Of a stretch of DNA of 64,000 nucleotides, positions 62,871-64,000 are shown piece by piece. The notes beneath the pieces were generated by a model. That model saw nothing but the letters and a program-made list of their open reading frames with translations. It did no database searches and was not told where the DNA came from. A program made the translations under genes and the position numbers. The DNA comes from Nitrobacteraceae bacterium AZCC 1564 (lineage in GTDB: Bacteria; Pseudomonadota; Alphaproteobacteria; Rhizobiales; Xanthobacteraceae). The stretch lies in NCBI GenBank assembly GCA_036924835.1, contig JBAGRR010000001.1:2046001-2110000 (forward strand). Direction: 5' to 3'. Position 1 is the first letter of the stretch. Each line of letters opens with the position of its first letter.

Positions 62871-63644
62871 TTATCCGCCGCGTACCGGCGGCATCAGCAC
62901 ATTGTCGCGACGGCAAGCGCGACGATCGATTTCCTCACAGGCGCGGAATTGCAGATCCTTGCTCATGCAGATTCGCACTTCGCTAAGGCGACGGCTGTCG
63001 CAGGTCACCGAGATCGCTGAACTGCTGAGGCCGGGATTGACCTTGATGAAGGCTTCCTCGATCGCGGCCGGGGCGACCGTGAGCGGATCCGAAAGATCCA
63101 GGAATTCGGTTGGAATCTTGACCGCCGCGCGAGCCTTGCGGATCGTCTCGAAATACGCGCGCGCGCCAAGCCCGGAACATGTGCCGTGCTTGTCCCATTC
63201 GTTATAGATTAGCCCTGGCGCCGGCATGAGATCGAGCATCGACGACATCACATTGCGCGCGAGTCGCGGCGCCGGCCTCTGGCAGTAATTCGGAAAACCG
63301 CGCTCGTATTGCGGCCACAACCCGTGGACCACGAACGAATAAGGTCGCCCCTTGCACTGAGCCCGAACACCGCGACTGGAGTTGCCCTGCTCTCCTGCGG
63401 CTTCGCAGAACGATGGCGACCATGACAGCGACAATACGTAGAAATCGAACTCGCCTGGCGCGTTCTGGCGATGATCCTGCGCCTGGGCGACGTCATTGCC
63501 TGTCAAACCGGCGAGGATGAGCCCCAACAAAGCCGCGGTGATCACCGGTCGAAGCGCCGCCGGCCAAGTCGCCCTTAGAAATCGCCGTGTGGGAAGCCCG
63601 CGCTTGTGCCCACCCGCCGCGTCAGCGGTCATCAATCCGGTCAT
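62871..63644 (-). CDS. Ribonuclease T2 family protein
   Basis: 257 residues with a signal peptide or anchor (residues about 20-52, 'PAALRPVITAALLGLILAGL'). The two conserved active-site segments are CAS1 'VVHGLWPQY' and CAS2 'YNEWDKHGTCSG', with the catalytic His residues. Cys pairs suggest disulfides in the periplasm. It would cleave single-stranded RNA, with a nutritional or scavenging role inferred. The ATG is 24 bp from a palindromic element. Confidence 0.92.
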   Translation of the reverse strand: MTGLMTADAAGGHKRGLPTRRFLRATWPAALRPVITAALLGLILAGLTGNDVAQAQDHRQNAPGEFDFYVLSLSWSPSFCEAAGEQGNSSRGVRAQCKGRPYSFVVHGLWPQYERGFPNYCQRPAPRLARNVMSSMLDLMPAPGLIYNEWDKHGTCSGLGARAYFETIRKARAAVKIPTEFLDLSDPLTVAPAAIEEAFIKVNPGLSSSAISVTCDSRRLSEVRICMSKDLQFRACEEIDRRACRRDNVLMPPVRGG

Positions 63645-63668
63645 TTGAACGCCCCCTACCTGTAACGC

Positions 63669-63831
63669 CTAGTGTCCCGTCTCCGAATAACCGCCCATTT
63701 GCGGCGCGCTCGCACGGTTATTCGGAGACGAGGAACACTAGCAAAATCAACATGCTAGTGTGGCTTTGGCTCAAATTGCCGATAAGAGACTAGCCGCAAG
63801 AAAAATCGGCAATTGCGAGCCGCCACACGAG
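63669..63831 (+). repeat. Double-hairpin palindromic element, class C, forward (copy 9)
   Basis: Arm 1 (63669-63741): CTAGTGTCC, stem GTCTCCGAATAACCGC / GGTTATTCGGAGAC, then GAGGAACACTAG (one extra base in the end). Linker CAAAATCAACATG. Arm 2 (63755-63831): CTAGTGTGG, stem GGCTCAAATTGCCGAT / ATCGGCAATTGCGAGCC, CCACACGAG. It differs from the nested class C copy at scattered positions. Confidence 0.92.
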
Positions 63832-63877
63832 GAGAGCCTAATTAGCCCCGGAACAATATTCAAGAACATTTCAAGAA

Positions 63878-63911
63878 CAAAAATCGCCGCACCATAAAAG
63901 TGGAGCGGCGA
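63878..63911 (-). terminator. Terminator of the partial gene at the right edge
   Basis: On the minus strand TCGCCGCTCC and GGTGCGGCGA pair around an 8-nt loop, and TTTTTGTTC follows. It lies 27 bp past the stop codon of the partial gene at 63939. Confidence 0.75.
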
Positions 63912-63938
63912 CCGGTCATCGAACAGTAATGGGGTAGC

Positions 63939-64000
63939 TTACGGCCTAGCGGCCCTGCAGCGCGGATTGTAGGCCCAGTTGCGGTCGAGACCGACCACGC
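63939..64000 (-). CDS. 3' end of a gene that continues beyond the window
   Basis: The minus strand carries an open frame ending GLDRNWAYNPRCRAARP and TAA at 63939-63941. The terminator just after it supports a real gene end. Only about 20 codons are in the window, so no family can be assigned. Confidence 0.45.
   Translation of the reverse strand, partial: VVGLDRNWAYNPRCRAARP

Overview
The window looks like a chromosomal segment of an alphaproteobacterium in the Bradyrhizobium/Afipia/Rhodopseudomonas/Nitrobacter group (Nitrobacteraceae, order Hyphomicrobiales). This rests on the moderately high GC content, the Rhizobiales-type families (two DUF992 proteins, DUF2336, long UvrB and UvrC, the uvrC-pgsA-moaD-moaE run, the marR-ompR-envZ-ilvE run), a perfect CtrA box and a Rhizobiales-type Zur box. 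The genus is an inference. No rRNA, tRNA, CRISPR array, prophage or autonomous transposase was seen.

Layout. 0-8.6 kb: secreted small proteins, aroE, a divergent EF-G-like GTPase, two DUF992 exported proteins and an aspartate aminotransferase. 8.6-22.5 kb: small membrane ORFs, a KgtP-type transporter, a PlsC acyltransferase, oxidoreductases, an epoxide hydrolase divergent from a TetR regulator, a DUF1501/DUF1800 exported pair, a metallo-beta-lactamase/SCO1 pair and GSTs. 22.7-32 kb: uvrB, csaA and a run of poorly known small proteins (SnoaL-like, outer-membrane-like, coiled coil, MaoC hot-dog proteins). 32-45 kb: ychF-pth-rplY, a DUF2336 protein, a Zur-controlled zinc metallochaperone, an HD-GYP-type protein, a tautomerase, ubiK, and lgt with a MidA-type methyltransferase and pgeF. 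45-64 kb: prs, proC, a MarR/OmpR/EnvZ-type regulatory operon divergent from ilvE, a MATE pump, prmB, molybdopterin synthase genes with pgsA and uvrC, a CtrA-box-preceded outer-membrane protein, a cold-shock protein, rlmJ and an RNase T2.

The most striking signal is a family of about 165-bp double-hairpin elements: ten full copies and one solo arm in 64 kb. Each full copy is arm 1 (ends CTAGTGTCC / GGACACTAG), a 13-nt AT-rich linker, then arm 2 (ends CTAGTGTGG / CCACACTAG). At least three stem classes (A, B, C) share the same architecture but have different stem sequences. Arms 1 and 2 always belong to the same class, and changes in the end repeats are compensated on the other side. One class C copy sits inside the arm-1 loop of a class B copy, and another copy interrupts a common Rhizobiales repeat, so the element moves as a unit with CTAG at its borders. 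Copies lie against gene ends and in one case supply the last codons and stop of the gene. No mobilising enzyme is encoded here.
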